In this document: positions 25,477 through 37,299 of the stretch, piece after piece
How the letters are laid out: every line of letters starts with the position of its first letter
How positions within the stretch are numbered: the stretch's first letter is position 1
Source: Erythrophleum ivorense
Taxonomy: Eukaryota; Streptophyta; Magnoliopsida; Fabales; Fabaceae
Direction: 5' to 3'
DNA length: 64,000 nucleotides
Assembly: GCA_026724425.1 (NCBI GenBank)
Contig: JAIUCV010000345.1
Coordinates: 124,001 to 188,000, forward strand
Made by a program: the position numbers and the translations under genes
Notes under the pieces: generated by a model
What the model saw: only the letters and a program-made list of their open reading frames with translations
Told to the model about the DNA's origin: nothing
Databases searched by the model: none

Positions 25477-27756
25477 ATGGAGGCGCCTCCTCCACCTCCG
25501 CCCAGTGCTCCGCCCCCCTCCGCTGCCGTGACGCCGGCGCTTCCACCCTCTCACCTAAACTACCCTGACTCGGTCGACTCTTCTCCCCGCTCCCGGAACG
25601 CCGACTGGGATGACCCTTTCCCTCCGGCCGCTGCCTCCACCAAGCTCCGCCTTATGTGCAGCTATGACGGTCACATCGTCCCTCGTCCTCACGACAAGTC
25701 ACTCTGTTACGTCGGCGGCGATACACGTATCGTCGTCGTTGACCGTAACACCTGTCTCTCCGACTTGTCTTCGCGCCTCTCCAAAACCTTCCTCAACGGC
25801 CGTCCCTTCACTCTCAAATACCAGCTTCCCAGTGAAGACCTCGATTCCTTAATTTCTGTCACTACTGATGAAGATTTTGATAACATGATCGATGAGTATG
25901 ATCGAACTGCTTCGAATTCGTCGGTTAAACCCTCCAGAATCCGCCTCTTCCTGTTCCTGACGATACCCGATTCGTCGCAATCGATGGGGCCTATACTTGA
26001 TAGTTCGGCTAAGTCGGAGGACTGGTTCCTGAACGCGCTAAACGGCGCCGGATTGCTCAATAGAGGGTTTTCTGAGTCTGCTTCTGTAAATTGCTTACTG
26101 GGTCTCGATGATGAGGCTGGTGGGAATAATCTGGACTCGGGTTCTAGGGAAAATGAAGTTGCGCGACAATCTGGATCTTTCGGAAACTGCAAGAATGTGA
26201 TGAAGCAAGGACAGGATGTTCACTCTGTGCCTGATTCTCCTATGCTGGAAACGACGTCGTCTTTTGGGTCTACTTCTTCGGCACCTTCGCTGGCGAATTT
26301 GCCGCCGATTCGGGTTCATGTGGTGGATGATGGTAGTTTTAGGATGCAAGATCAGAAGGTGGTGGGGATTGAGGATCAGCTTGCTCAAATGGGTGTTGGT
26401 GGTGGTGGTGGTGGGCAGAAGCAAGATGAGGGGTTTGTTGTTCTGTCTTCTCCTCCTCCGATGCCGGCGACTATCACAAATCCGGTGGGTGTGCCGATCA
26501 GCTCCGCCGTTGTTTCAGCCGGCGAATACCAGAATCGGGTTTTCTCCGACGATGAGAGATCAGACCACGGGGTGCCTGTGGGTTACAGAAAACCTCCGGC
26601 ACCGCAGCCACAGCCTCAGCCTCAGACTCTGCCCCCCCAATTTCAACAGAAGTCAACCGGCGTCGTTGATGTGCCTTCCCCAGATTCTGTTTCAAGGTAT
26701 CTTCAACTTTCCCTAATTTTAGATTTTGGATAGTGCTTATTTAGATTATATAGTATTGTTTTTCTCTAACGTTTGATTTTGGTTATATACATGTGGGATA
26801 CCATACCAGTTACCTTAGCTCATTCTTAATTAGGTGCTTGGTTCTTGTTACGATTCTGCAGTGATGGTAGTGTTTCAAATCCAATGTCACGCTCAAAGCC
26901 TGTAATCTATCAAGAACAAGTTCAAATTCCCACTATAACTACAAGGGTTCCTAGTAATCCTGCTGATCCAATAAAGCTTAATATGTCTGATCCTCACGCT
27001 CGGATCCAGATACAGCAACAGGTGCAGGACCCTGGCTATGTGTTGCAAGCACAATTTGATCCGCAGCAGCAACCTCAACAGCAGCAGCAGCAGCAACAAT
27101 ATATACATAACACCCATTTCATTCACCGTACTCCTGCCGGGCCTGTGCCTATCCCGGCATACTACCCTGTATATGCTTCGCAGCAACAATCCCATCCTCA
27201 GCGTCACCCTCAGCTGGATCAGCAATACCCAGTTTACTACATGCCTGCGAGACAGGCCCAACCTTACAACTTGTCTATGCAGCAGCAGCAGCAACCTAAT
27301 ATTAGTGAACCTGCCACAAACGTCCCTTCCAGCCGCCCCCATGCTCAGCCAAATCCGACAATGGCTCCACCATCTGCAGCTTACAATCCCATAAGAAATG
27401 TTCCCATCCCAAAGTCTGAAATGGCTGCCGGCGCATACAGACCCACAACTGCAGGCATCCCGCAATTAGTTCAAGTTCCTTCTACTCAGCCTCAGCATCA
27501 GCAACAATTTGTTACTTACTCTCAGATTCATCATCCCTCTCCGACTGTTGCCCCCAATTCCGCTGCCCCTGCTAGTTATGCTTATGACTATGCCGATCCC
27601 ACACATGCTCAGATATACTACACTCAACCTCTGGCTCCTACACTGCCTTCACAGTACCAAACGATGGCAGCTCCAGCTGTTGTGCTACCAGAAGTTTCTT
27701 CTCAGCTTCCTCCCGACAGCATAAAGCAGCAGATAAGAACCTCACAGCCAATATAA
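25477..27756 (+). CDS. PB1 domain (octicosapeptide/Phox/Bem1p) protein, two exons, 704 aa
   Basis: Coding is 25477-26696 joined to 26862-27756, giving 704 residues. I chose the ATG at 25477 (MEAPPPPPPS); further upstream the frame has no ATG. A proline-rich start is followed by the motif YPDSVDSSPRSR (residues 29-40). The PB1 domain spans about residues 55-145: a KLRLMCSYDG first strand with Lys56, GGDTRIVVVDR, then the acidic OPCA-type loop (DEDFDNMIDEYDR, 131-143). PB1 domains mediate protein-protein pairing. A conserved block follows the domain (AKSEDWFLNALNGAGLLNRG). The second exon is Gln/Pro/Tyr-rich and probably disordered, with an eight-glutamine run at 27076-27099. Length and layout resemble Arabidopsis At2g01190 (PDE331) and At3g18230, recalled from family knowledge and not tested. 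It has no kinase, DNA-binding, signal or membrane segment. Molecular function is unknown. Likely polyadenylation lies after an AATAAG at about 27880. Confidence 0.93.
26697..26861 (+). other. intron of the PB1 gene (165 bp, phase 2)
   Basis: The donor is TTTCAAG|GTATCT and the acceptor is ATTCTGCAG|TGATGG. The intron is T-rich and interrupts the frame after the second base of a serine codon. Joining the exons keeps the reading frame open; reading through meets a stop at 26731-26733. The split codon AG|T restores serine. Confidence 0.9.
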
Positions 27757-28100
27757 TATAAATCAGGTTCTGAACAAAAGAAACAATTTTGAAGAAATGG
27801 GTTTGGTTTCTCCCTTTAAGTTTTATACTAGTTATTGTCTTGCTATGGGTACCTGTTTGTGGTATGTATTTGTGATTAGATAATAAGAAGAAACTCAAAC
27901 TCCTTTCCAACTTGTAATCTTTCTTGTATGTCATAATTTACAGGAAATTAGAGTGTTTCAAGAGGTTATACTGTAAAAGTTCAAGACTCATTGTATTGTG
28001 AAGTTCACACTATCAATTCCTGAATGATTGACATATAAATTTCAGGGCATTCTTTCCTGGCTTTGATTTGTCATTGATGGTATTGTGAAATTAATGAAAT
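27757..28100 (+). other. 3' untranslated and flanking region of the PB1 gene
   Basis: T-rich sequence after the stop, with AATAAG-type and TTGTAA/TTGTAT elements around 27880-27935 that fit plant polyadenylation signals. The exact cleavage site cannot be read from the sequence. Confidence 0.4.
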
Positions 28101-29707
28101 TGCATTAACATTATATATTTTGTTTTATGGCAATGTTCGTAACATTTCGTGCACCGTATCTGTACTTGGTGAAATAGTGATATGCAATTGTCTCCTCTAA
28201 GAGCTGGTCCCTTTAAGGTTTCCAGTTTCAACCATGAAGGACTACAAGTTTTCACTTTTGTGTAGTCATGACTCAAACGTTTTTCTTGGTTTAATTTGAC
28301 CATTTTCTGTGTTTTCTACGGAAAATTTTATGTATTTACTATGTGCTGTGGTTTTGCTGCTCACGACCTAACGAAAACAAAATTGAAGTTTGCTGAGTCT
28401 GAATTGGATTCCTTTTTGTGATGGCTACATTTGGAAATCAACTTGATGCCAGCCCATCTTTCTTTTATGTTACTTTGTAATCTTGTGAATCCTATGTGGG
28501 CACCTAAGGCAGCAGACCATAGCTTATACAGTGATTTGACGATTTTATAAAGATTTACTGCCTGTTTGGATTTGTAAATGGAAAAAGGAATATAAAGGAA
28601 AAAAACGTAATTTTATAAATGTAAAAATACTTTTGTGTTTGTATTTTAGTTTGAATTTGAAAATGATAAATATTATTGAGAAATGATTATAAAAGTATAA
28701 TGAATATTATATATAATTATATAAAAGGAATATGTGTATATTATAGGAAACTAAAATAAACAGGTATAAGTAAATTTTAGTGTTTCCTATTGGACTTATT
28801 TTACAACTTACTATACAATATTAATCAATATTTTAAAATTCTTTTAACATGTTATTATAATTTTATTAAAGAATTTAATAATAAAAATATTAAAATTACT
28901 ATTAAATTTCTTTCTTTATAAAAATAATCACGCAACAAAACAAAAAGGAGGAATTCTAATTTACACCATAAACTAGTCTAACTATAATAATAGTATTTGA
29001 ACTTTAAAACTTTATCCTTTACATTTTGAACTATCATAAAAAGTAAAATAATTCTTTATTTGTTAACCTTAATGTGTATTTTTATCAAAATAAATAGCAC
29101 AAATTGACTTTCAAAATTTAAAAGTCTACTTTCGTTAATCACATGATTATTAGACATTAGATTTAATAGATAATTGACCGTTTCACTTTTTATAATTCAA
29201 GAGACAAAATATTAAAGTACTATAGTTGAAGGGACAAAATGTATTTATTCCAAACAAAAACATCTGCAATTCTCAGCTAACTCCTTTGATGGCATATTTT
29301 TAATGTTATATATATAGATAGGAAATATTTTGTATGTCATAAATATATCTTAAAATTTATTTAAAATATCTTCTAAATATAAAAAAATGTTAACTATTTA
29401 ATTATATACTGGTTATGATCTAATTCTTATTATATTTATCATATCAATATGACAATTACTTATTATTTAAGTTAACAAGAGCCATATTTTACTATTAGAT
29501 ATTGAAATAACGAAGTGAGGTTGTAGAAGCACAAGCCACATGCCTACATCACATGCATCTCTTCTCTTCCTCTTTGCTCTCGTTTGCTTTACATATCAAG
29601 GCAAGAGAGTTGATCAGATGCAAAATTTTGACCTACAGTAAGCTCTAATGATGTTTTAGTGGAGTTCACGTGAGCTTGAGTGGAATGGTACTTTTGATTC
29701 GGTGTTT

Positions 29708-29710
<3 letters not shown>

Positions 29711-29738
<28 letters not shown>
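29711..29738. repeat. (TA)14 microsatellite
   Basis: A pure TA tract of 28 bp. Confidence 0.9.
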
Positions 29739-29839
29739 AGTCTACCGGCATGTACTATTCGTGGTTAATTTTTGTATAATTGAACGAGGTTAAGGTTTTA
29801 TGTTAGAATTGAAGGAGAAAAAAAGAAAAAAGAAAAGGA

Positions 29840-29856
29840 GGGGGGGGGGGGGGGGG
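29840..29856. repeat. poly(G) run, 17 bases
   Basis: Seventeen G residues after a purine-rich AAAGAAAAAAGAAAAGGA stretch. Long G runs are rare in AT-rich plant DNA and may be an assembly-uncertain point or a quadruplex-prone site. Confidence 0.85.
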
Positions 29857-30525
29857 ACATTGAGCTGCTTGTGAATCAGCAAAATATGTCTTTATTTGCC
29901 TGAGCCTACACTCAAATTGATGTCACCATCCTCACTGATTTCAATTTTAGATCAAGTGGTTGATTATGCTGACTCAGTCACTTCCTTTCAGAAAACAACA
30001 ATTTTATCGCGAATAAATTCTTTGTTGATATCATATTATATGCAGTAGGAAAAAAGACACAAAAGAAAAGAGAAGGTTAGATCTTGTTTATTTGCAGGAA
30101 ATGAGCCTTCGGAGAGGTAAAGGAAAAAAGGATTACTCTAGTTGAGTCATCGGGTTGCTGGAATGTATTATCTTTCCTTTCCACTAGGCAGAGCTCATTC
30201 CATGATTTGACTTGATCAAGAATCCGTGGCAGATTTGAAAGAAAGCTCACATCTTAGATCAAATGAATCAGGCACAAAAATGTCCTCAAACTTAGACTAT
30301 TTTTATTGTCATTATCGGGACTACCATTGTTATAAAAAAAATTAATTTTATTATTATTTTACATTAGTGATATTATAATCATTTATTTAATTTTTTTATC
30401 ATTATAATATTAATTTTATTCAACTCAATATTAAAAAAAATAAAATATTTATTTATTTTCATATTATATCAAATATTATTATAAATTAAAAAAAATTTAA
30501 ACTTTTTTTCATTCTCTTTCTATGA

Positions 30526-30528
<3 letters not shown>

Positions 30529-30610
<82 letters not shown>
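30529..30610. repeat. (CT)41 microsatellite
   Basis: Eighty-two bases of uninterrupted CT units, followed by pyrimidine-rich sequence to about 30640. GA/CT repeats can bind plant GAGA-binding proteins, but no gene starts nearby. Confidence 0.95.
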
Positions 30611-30613
<3 letters not shown>

Positions 30614-32922
30614 CTTCTTTCTTTTTATCTTTCTTTTTCTTAAACAATAGCCTCAATATATCCCTAAATATCTGAATTCAATTTAATCTGTACTATAGGG
30701 TCATGGTGATTAATTATAATCATTAATGCATTACCTACCACTATGACAAAGCTTGGAAGCGTAATGCTATTCTTGAAGCATAAGTTATGGTAGTATAAAT
30801 ACATTTATGTTAATAACTTCAAGGTTTGATTTTAATTTTTGTAACTTATTTCTTAAACTCAAACTCAAACAATCTTTTGGTTTTTTTTTTCAATGAATTA
30901 TATTCATAGGTCGAAGCGGGGTTGTGGTGGAACAAATGAAACATGTCCCGTTAAAGAACTTGTCAAAGGACTTTCAAGGGTCATACATTTCCAAGTTGAA
31001 TTAAGGGCGATTCTCTTCCTCCGTCTCACTACATCTGTAAAGGGCATTGAAATTCTTTATATGTTGTTATTTAAAAATATTGATAATATTAATTTTATAA
31101 AGAGGAAAATGCAAATCAGGGTTTAGTTTTCATGTGGTACTAGAGATGGACCGAAGATCAACGACTTTGGGGCTGCCACCTCCCTTAAAAATAATATATA
31201 TATATATATATATTATGTATATATATAATATTATTTTTTTAAAAAAAATTTAATTTTGCTCTCCTTAAATTTGTTTATTTGTCCTCTTTAATGTTATGAA
31301 ATCGTAAACATATATTTTTAAAGTTAAAGTTATTTTTTAATTAATTATAAAAATACATTTTATAAAACAAATACAATATAATAAAATATATTAAAATTTC
31401 TATAAAACGCTTTTTATTTCTATTTTTTAAAAGTGACTAATTATATACTCTCTGTTCTTTGATTCTTACTCTTTCAATTTTTTTTAAATTTTTAGTTTCT
31501 TTGACCAGATATTTTACTCATTGTAAAAATAAGGCTTCATAATAAAATAGAAGATAACTTTTTAGCAGATAATTTGAGTATTTATATTGAGAAAGTGATC
31601 ACAAAAAATTTCACTATAAATATTCTAAATAAATTTATTTAATTAAAATAAAAAAATTTGATCCTAATAGCTAATATATATTGTATAATTTTTAATATAT
31701 GTATTTTTTATATTAAGGCAATTATATTTATTTTGATGTTATTATGTATTTTTATTTTTTAATTATTATGTGTCTCTAGTTTTGAATTTTAATAAATTTT
31801 ATTATTATATTAATTTAATAGGTGCTTAAAATTATACTTTTAGTAATTATTAGTGCTTATATTAAGCATAAATTTTCACCCTCTTCTATAATTTTTTCTG
31901 ATTTGTCCTTGATACAAACTTTAGACTTCAAGATTAGTATAAGTTTCATTTCAAAGGTTTACTTTCTACTTATGTTCTTTTCTTCACTGTTCTCAAAATT
32001 ACATGCCTCCTTTATAACAATATATATATATATGTATATGAATTCATGGCACTAAAAATTGAATAATCTAATAAACTTCAAGTGAAAATGCTAAAATTTC
32101 TCTCACTTAAATTACTTTTGTATTATTGTTCAAGTTTGTAATATAGAATTCTGTAATCTGATATGCATTTGAAAAAGAAAAAGAAAATAAATCTCTTCTT
32201 TAAAAAAATGAGTAAATATATAATTCAAAATTTGCTTTTATTCCTTTATATAAAGTAGTCTCTCAAAGTATGTAGTCTAATAAAAGAAATAAATTTTGAA
32301 TGATTAATTTATGTAAAGAAATAACTCTAAGAACTAAAACATTAAAAAATATATCTTTCAAGAATTAAATTTTATATCTATGGTTAAAAAAATTAGGTGG
32401 AACCCCTAAATTATTTGCTCATCCTAGACAATGTAAAGGATTGAAGTATGTGTGAAGAAGTGTACTTGAGCATTGATTGGAGGACCCAATAACTTAAATA
32501 TGAATAGGGCCATGGACATTAAGTGTTCCATATTGTGAATGAAGTTGATGGGTGAATCTACATCCCAGGAATTGGTTCTATGACTATTTTCATTTGAATG
32601 TGTATTTGGTGGCTCAGTGCTTTGATTTATTGCATATGGAGTCTCCATTCAATGTTCAGTATCGTGGCCTAATGGTTCTCTCTCTCTAATATGGAAACTT
32701 GAAACTCTATCTTTTCTTTGGCCTATCTTTTTATCTTTTCCGAAGGGCTTATCCTAAGGTCCCACTAATGCTAGCACAGGGACTCGGAATTTTATTTCCA
32801 AAACGTATAAAAACTTGCTTTTTTCAGCGGTAGAAAAAAAATTGTACTCTTTTTTATTTTAAAGATAGATATATATTTAATTTAATTTTTTAAAAGATTG
32901 TTTTAATTTAATCTTTCATTTA

Positions 32923-33338
32923 TTAAAATATTTTCAATGTTGCTATTTTATCGCAACAAATATAGAACCTAATAGCATGCCTATTGGAAAAAGTTGATGA
33001 TTTGTACCCAAATCCTTTTGTCTTGTCTCCTCGCTTAACAAGCTGTCTTTGAAGTTCACCATTTGAAGCAAAGTTACCAAGTGATACCACCAAAGTCTCC
33101 CAGCTGTCCAGCAAAGAACTCAAAAGCGCTTGTAGGTCATCCATCATGGTAATTGACTGGCTTACCAAAATTTGGAAGTCACTCAAGTGTCAGCAGTTGA
33201 TCTTCCCTCATTGTATTATAGGTTTACTGGCTTTCTGATAGCGAAATCATTATTGCGGTATTTCGCTGATGGAGGATTGCTAATTTTTTTCCATAGAGTT
33301 TGGGCATTTGCCTCTGTGGCCACATCTTGGAATACACT
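32923..33338 (-). pseudogene. outer copia element, downstream part of gag (split by nest)
   Basis: On the minus strand two adjacent frames give copia gag (UBN2/Retrotran_gag_2 type) hallmarks: QDVATEANAQTLWKK and DFAIRKPVNLQYNEGRS in one, then MDDLQALLSSLLDSWETLVV and SLGNFASNGELQ after a shift with a stop between. The order is that of the family: tryptophan-lysine-lysine, then lysine-leucine-valine, then a leucine-rich SLPDSWETLV-like motif. The other part of the same gene is at 51095-51262. The frame is cut at 33338 exactly where the inner element begins, next to the ACACT duplication. Towards lower coordinates the gag ends at about 32923 in unrelated AT-rich DNA, so the 3' part of this element has been lost. 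Confidence 0.85.
33334..33338. repeat. target-site duplication ACACT, left copy
   Basis: It matches ACACT at 51095-51099 on the other side of the inner copia element. Both lie directly outside LTR ends that read TG and CA. Confidence 0.9.
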
Positions 33339-34582
33339 TGAAAGAAAATTCGGGGACTTATTTGTGTTGAAGCAAATCTTGCCATCTCTGTCCACGAAAT
33401 TTTGCATTAAAATCATGAGATGAACTTTGATATCTTATTTACAATAGATGACACCATAGTCCACAGTAACACCATACCCTGGCTGGATTGGCATGGTGAT
33501 TCTTGGCCAAATCGGACCAGGCCATATTGAAAACAAAATGAATAGTGTTTGGTTGTTGGGCTGGGTCAGGCACCAAGGTGGCTATCCTGATTTGGTGGGA
33601 ATATAAAATTAAAATAAATAGGAACCAAATGAAAAGAAAATATTTTTAGAGGTTATTTTATAATTTTAGTTAAAAAAATTTTAAACTCATTTTATAAATT
33701 ATAAATAGTTGAGGAGCCAATACTTTAGTGAGGCTCCTTCTAATATGATTGTCATATCTAGATAAAAATAAATGAAGTGAAAAATGTATATTTTTATAGT
33801 TGAGAGGAAAAAAATTCAAAATTGAGATAGTAAATACGTATTTTTAAGGAAAAGAAGTAAACATGTATTTTTAGGGAAAAGAAGCTAGACAAACTGTTTT
33901 TGGCATTTGCTTCATGTTCATTTCAAAAATTTATCCATAATTAAAAAATAATTCAATTAGACCATTAGGCTTTGAGGTTATCACTATTCAAAGTTTTAGT
34001 CTCTACATTTGCATTTCTTTTTGTTTCTTTTTACAATCCTATGTTTTTTCCCTATCTATTGCATAAATCTTTTAAAGAAGCAAAAAATTGAGTGGTTGTA
34101 GATTCCAAATGTTAAGTGATTACAAAGATATGAGTATTCAAATTTTAACATTTTTCCCTAAAAAAAAAAGTATAAGCTAGACCTAGGTTAGGCTGGGCCT
34201 TAGGTTTGCTTTTGAAATGCTTGGTTTTAACTAGGTGGGACACCAAGCTGAGGTAAAACCTAGTCCATGTATATTCTATTCCATAAGAAGTGACTCTTCT
34301 TATTTATATTTTAGTTTTCTTTGTTTTTCACTTCTCATGAAAGAGAAGTTATTGTATGCTTTAATTTTTTGATGGGAGAGAGAATGATTGTTTAGAAGTT
34401 ATGGTAAATTTTTTCTTTTCTTAACACCCACATATAAAAAAATGATAATCCAATTTTGAATTTTAAAATTCAAAACAATAATTAACTAATTATTGTTAAT
34501 TAATTAATTAATTCTTTTAAATGAATTGGGCTATTAGGTCAAGTAATTGGTTAACCCATCATGAGCAACCTCGATTTCAACA
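33339..34582 (-). repeat. 3' LTR of the inner copia element, carrying a 797-bp insertion
   Basis: The plus strand starts TGAAAGAAAATTCGGGGAC and ends TCGATTTCAACA. Without the insertion at 33464-34260 it is about 440 bp and collinear with 50597-51094, sharing GACACCATAGTCCA, CACTTCTCA(T/C)...AAGAGAAGTTAT and GGGCTATTAGGTC-like blocks. Confidence 0.85.
33464..34260. mobile_element. 797-bp insertion in the 3' LTR, with 7-bp flanking repeats
   Basis: The LTR sequence breaks after TAGTCCA (33457-33463) and resumes after a second TAGTCCA (34261-34267), as expected for a 7-bp target duplication. The other LTR of the element (50597-51094) has a single site. The insert begins CAGTAACACC and ends GGTAAAACC, with no clear inverted repeat. 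Its middle (33630-33745) resembles the reverse complement of 43230-43330, so it is a repeat family. No coding sequence. Confidence 0.6.
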
Positions 34583-35029
34583 TCTTTCACTCACATATGA
34601 TAGAATGAATCACATAGAATTTTTCTCTTCTTTTAGACTTTCATAGCATATAATTTGCCATGACTACTTGGGCACAATCCTTAGAAGCTTTACATTAAAA
34701 ATTTTATTATAAGACTAACATAAGAGATGCATGCTTTAAATATACATTATTGATTTATTTGTATGCTTTAAATACTCTAGATTCACTCATATACACTATA
34801 TTTTATATTCACAACAAATCTAATCCTTTTTTAGGTTTTAATTTTACTTAGATTACCCTCGTATTCATATAGTATCTACACTTGTGATATTATTGTAATA
34901 ACTTCATAACGAGTTAATCATAGATACTAATATAATTATGCATATTTCAGATGATCTTCTTTTCGCCCACATAATTGTCTATAGCCCCCTTCTCTTTACA
35001 TTATGTAGATGACATTTGTGACTTATATT

Positions 35030-37296
35030 TTTTTTTTGGATGATAATACTAGCTTTTTAAAGCCCATATGATGATATGTCTATTTTGGTTATTTTTGCTA
35101 TGATTTATGATTTTCTCACTTTTTACTAATTCTTTTGCTTTATTTGTGTTTTCTATCCCAAAGGAGACATTTTTAAATCACTAGAATTACCTTCTTACCC
35201 ATCAAACCCTTTAATCACTAAGGGAATATTTTGACCCTTTTTATTTATTTTTTTCATCTCTTTACTATTGCATTGTGGACATTGAAATTTTTAACTTTGG
35301 AGGAGGATGAACCTAATTTGATTTTTGTCTTGGAATTGAGAAAAATGTGAATTGAATTGAGTTTGATTATGCTAAAATTTTTTTGGCTGATGATCATGCT
35401 GAATAGATAAGTTATTTCGATTAGAGTTGTATTTTATTCACACTGCATAATTTAAAAAGATGCAATATTCTTGTAAAATAAAATTAAGCACACTTCACTT
35501 GAGTATTTGATTGAAACAATATGTCTTATATGACCCAAGGATATATTAGAAAAGATATAATTATGGATTGTGTTTTAACTCTTTCCCTTAGCTTTTGATA
35601 ACCTTAATCTAGGTTTTGATATTTTAAAATATGAAAAATGAGAGATGAATAAATAAATAAAAATTTGACAAATGAGATGGAGTGTAAAATACATTCATTT
35701 GCATAAGCCAAGTGATAAGTTGAGATGTATTATAAAAGGCACTCATTTAAGTTTGTAAGCAAGCAATGAGATGGAGCTTAAACATACTCATTGAAAATAA
35801 ATTGACAGCAATTTATTATTCTTTCTTGTATTTTTGCCCAAGTGTAAAGAAAAGAAATTTTTGAAGAGTGATTTATGTAGGAATCAATTTTATTTGCTAC
35901 TAAATTCTTGTGATTATTCAAGATTGTTTATGGATAGAAATGAAAGGGAAGTTATGTGATTAATTTTATATGTGCTTGGTATTGCTTTTCAGTTAAAGCT
36001 AGTTAGTGTGATAGTTTATTGAAAATGCATTTGATAGCCTATACATTTATTAAAGTATCTTGAGCAAAGTTTAATCATAATTAGTGGTGTGTTGAGTTTG
36101 TTTGCTTGAGGATGAGTAAAGAATTAAATTTAGGAGAATTTTATAGGTGTTAAAATTTCATGTTATTTGGTCTTAAAACTGATATTTGGCTATAAAAAAG
36201 TGTGGTTTTGATGCAAACTCATTATGTTTTAGTCAAGAATCATTGATAGAAATGAAAGAGCAAAATGGAGCAAAAATCATGTTTTTAGAACCAACATGCT
36301 TCCCTTATTCTCTCTAATATGGGCCATGCAACTAGAAGATTCAGTAGTTAAAAAAGGGTAATAACATGGCCTTCCATGCTAATTAACATGGCCTAGCTAT
36401 GTTTAGCAGTTTTAACATGATTTCTAAAGGCTTAAGGGTAATTTTGGAAGAAGAAAGACTAAAACCCTAGGAAAATAAAAATGAAAAAAAGAAGAATGCA
36501 ATGAATGGTACAATCATAATAAAAAAGAGACTCCGTATATTTGGAAGATGCTTTAAAGATTTGGAGTTTTGCCCTAAGATTTCATTGTTTTAAACTTCTC
36601 CATGTTTAGTTTAAGGATTTTGCTTTTGAATATGAATAACTAATTTCCAATTTTAGGATTTAGATGAATCTAAATATGTCTTCATTTAAGAACACTCTTA
36701 CATTGATTTTTATTTAGGTAATTTATTGTCTATTTTTAATTCTTTATGAGTAATTGGTCACAATTCATATATTGGATCTATTATGAGAGGATCAAAAGAT
36801 TAATTGCCATAGCAATATAATTAGATCATAAACTTAGGAGATACTTGTATAGGGATATAAATTGTCCCTAAGCAAAGCTACATAATTAATTCCTTATTTC
36901 TAAAAGGTTTATGTTAAGTGTAGACCATGAGATTGGGCGTTGCTTAGCATACACACATACATGTGATTTGCTTTGAAAAAGGATCTTGCATAATTTAGTG
37001 AATTGTTGTTAATCCAGATAGAATGAAGTATAAGAGTTTATTTTTATTCAAGCTTAGTAAGTACTAAAGGATTCCAAGTCCTAGAGATTTTAATTTATAA
37101 GTAAATCCATAATTTTAATTTGAAGTAGTTCTTAGTTAAGTAGTTAATTTAAATACTTTAGGTAATCAATTGAATTGCATATTCTACTTTCTAGATAATA
37201 GGAGTAATATGATAGTTTGGTAATTGAGCAACCTACATGTTACTTGATTCACTACTTTATTACTTATGTGATCCATGTACTTGTAGATATTTAACA
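35030..37296 (+). mobile_element. Athila/Tat-like Ty3/gypsy fragment: 3' internal end plus LTR
   Basis: At 36104-36140 the sequence reads GCTTGAGGATGAGTAAAG, then a purine-rich AAATTTAGGAGAATT, then TTATAGGTGTTAAAA. This is the characteristic junction of Athila/Tat elements, where a GCTTGAGGACAAGC-type motif and a polypurine tract lead into an LTR starting TGATAAGTG. The LTR would run from about 36140 to 37296 (TTTAACA), with TGATCCATGTACTTGTAG near its end, as in that group. The internal part to the left is non-coding and its start is uncertain. It lies inside the space of the inner copia element. Confidence 0.5.
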
Positions 37297-37299
37297 ACA

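Larger units (their letters stand above)
28100..32900. other. intergenic stretch, no gene supported
   Basis: 28100-28550 has near-normal composition without a readable frame. 28556-28790 starts with CTGTTTGGATTTG, like many plant MITE ends, but no matching right end was found. 30893-31126 has a 77-codon plus frame beginning MNYIHRSKRG and an open minus frame that ends at a stop near 30905; neither was recognised. 32400-32760 looks like low-copy or old transposon sequence. The remainder is AT-rich. Confidence 0.6.

Noticed and set aside
25325..25531. 68-codon frame overlapping the start of the PB1 gene, possible upstream open frame
   Set aside because: The likely TATA element (25363) and CT-rich start region lie after its ATG, so it is probably not in the transcript, and its product is a translation of the CT tract.
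25707..27465. Long frames on the other strand and in other phases across the PB1 gene
   Set aside because: They are shadows of the GC-rich coding sequence. The plus frame with the PB1 domain and correct splice sites explains the region.
28556..28790. Sequence starting CTGTTTGGATTTG, like a MITE end
   Set aside because: No matching inverted right end or target duplication could be found.
32640..32720. Stretch GTGGCCTAATGGTTC that recalls a tRNA D-arm
   Set aside because: No T-loop motif, anticodon stem or acceptor stem can be folded around it.
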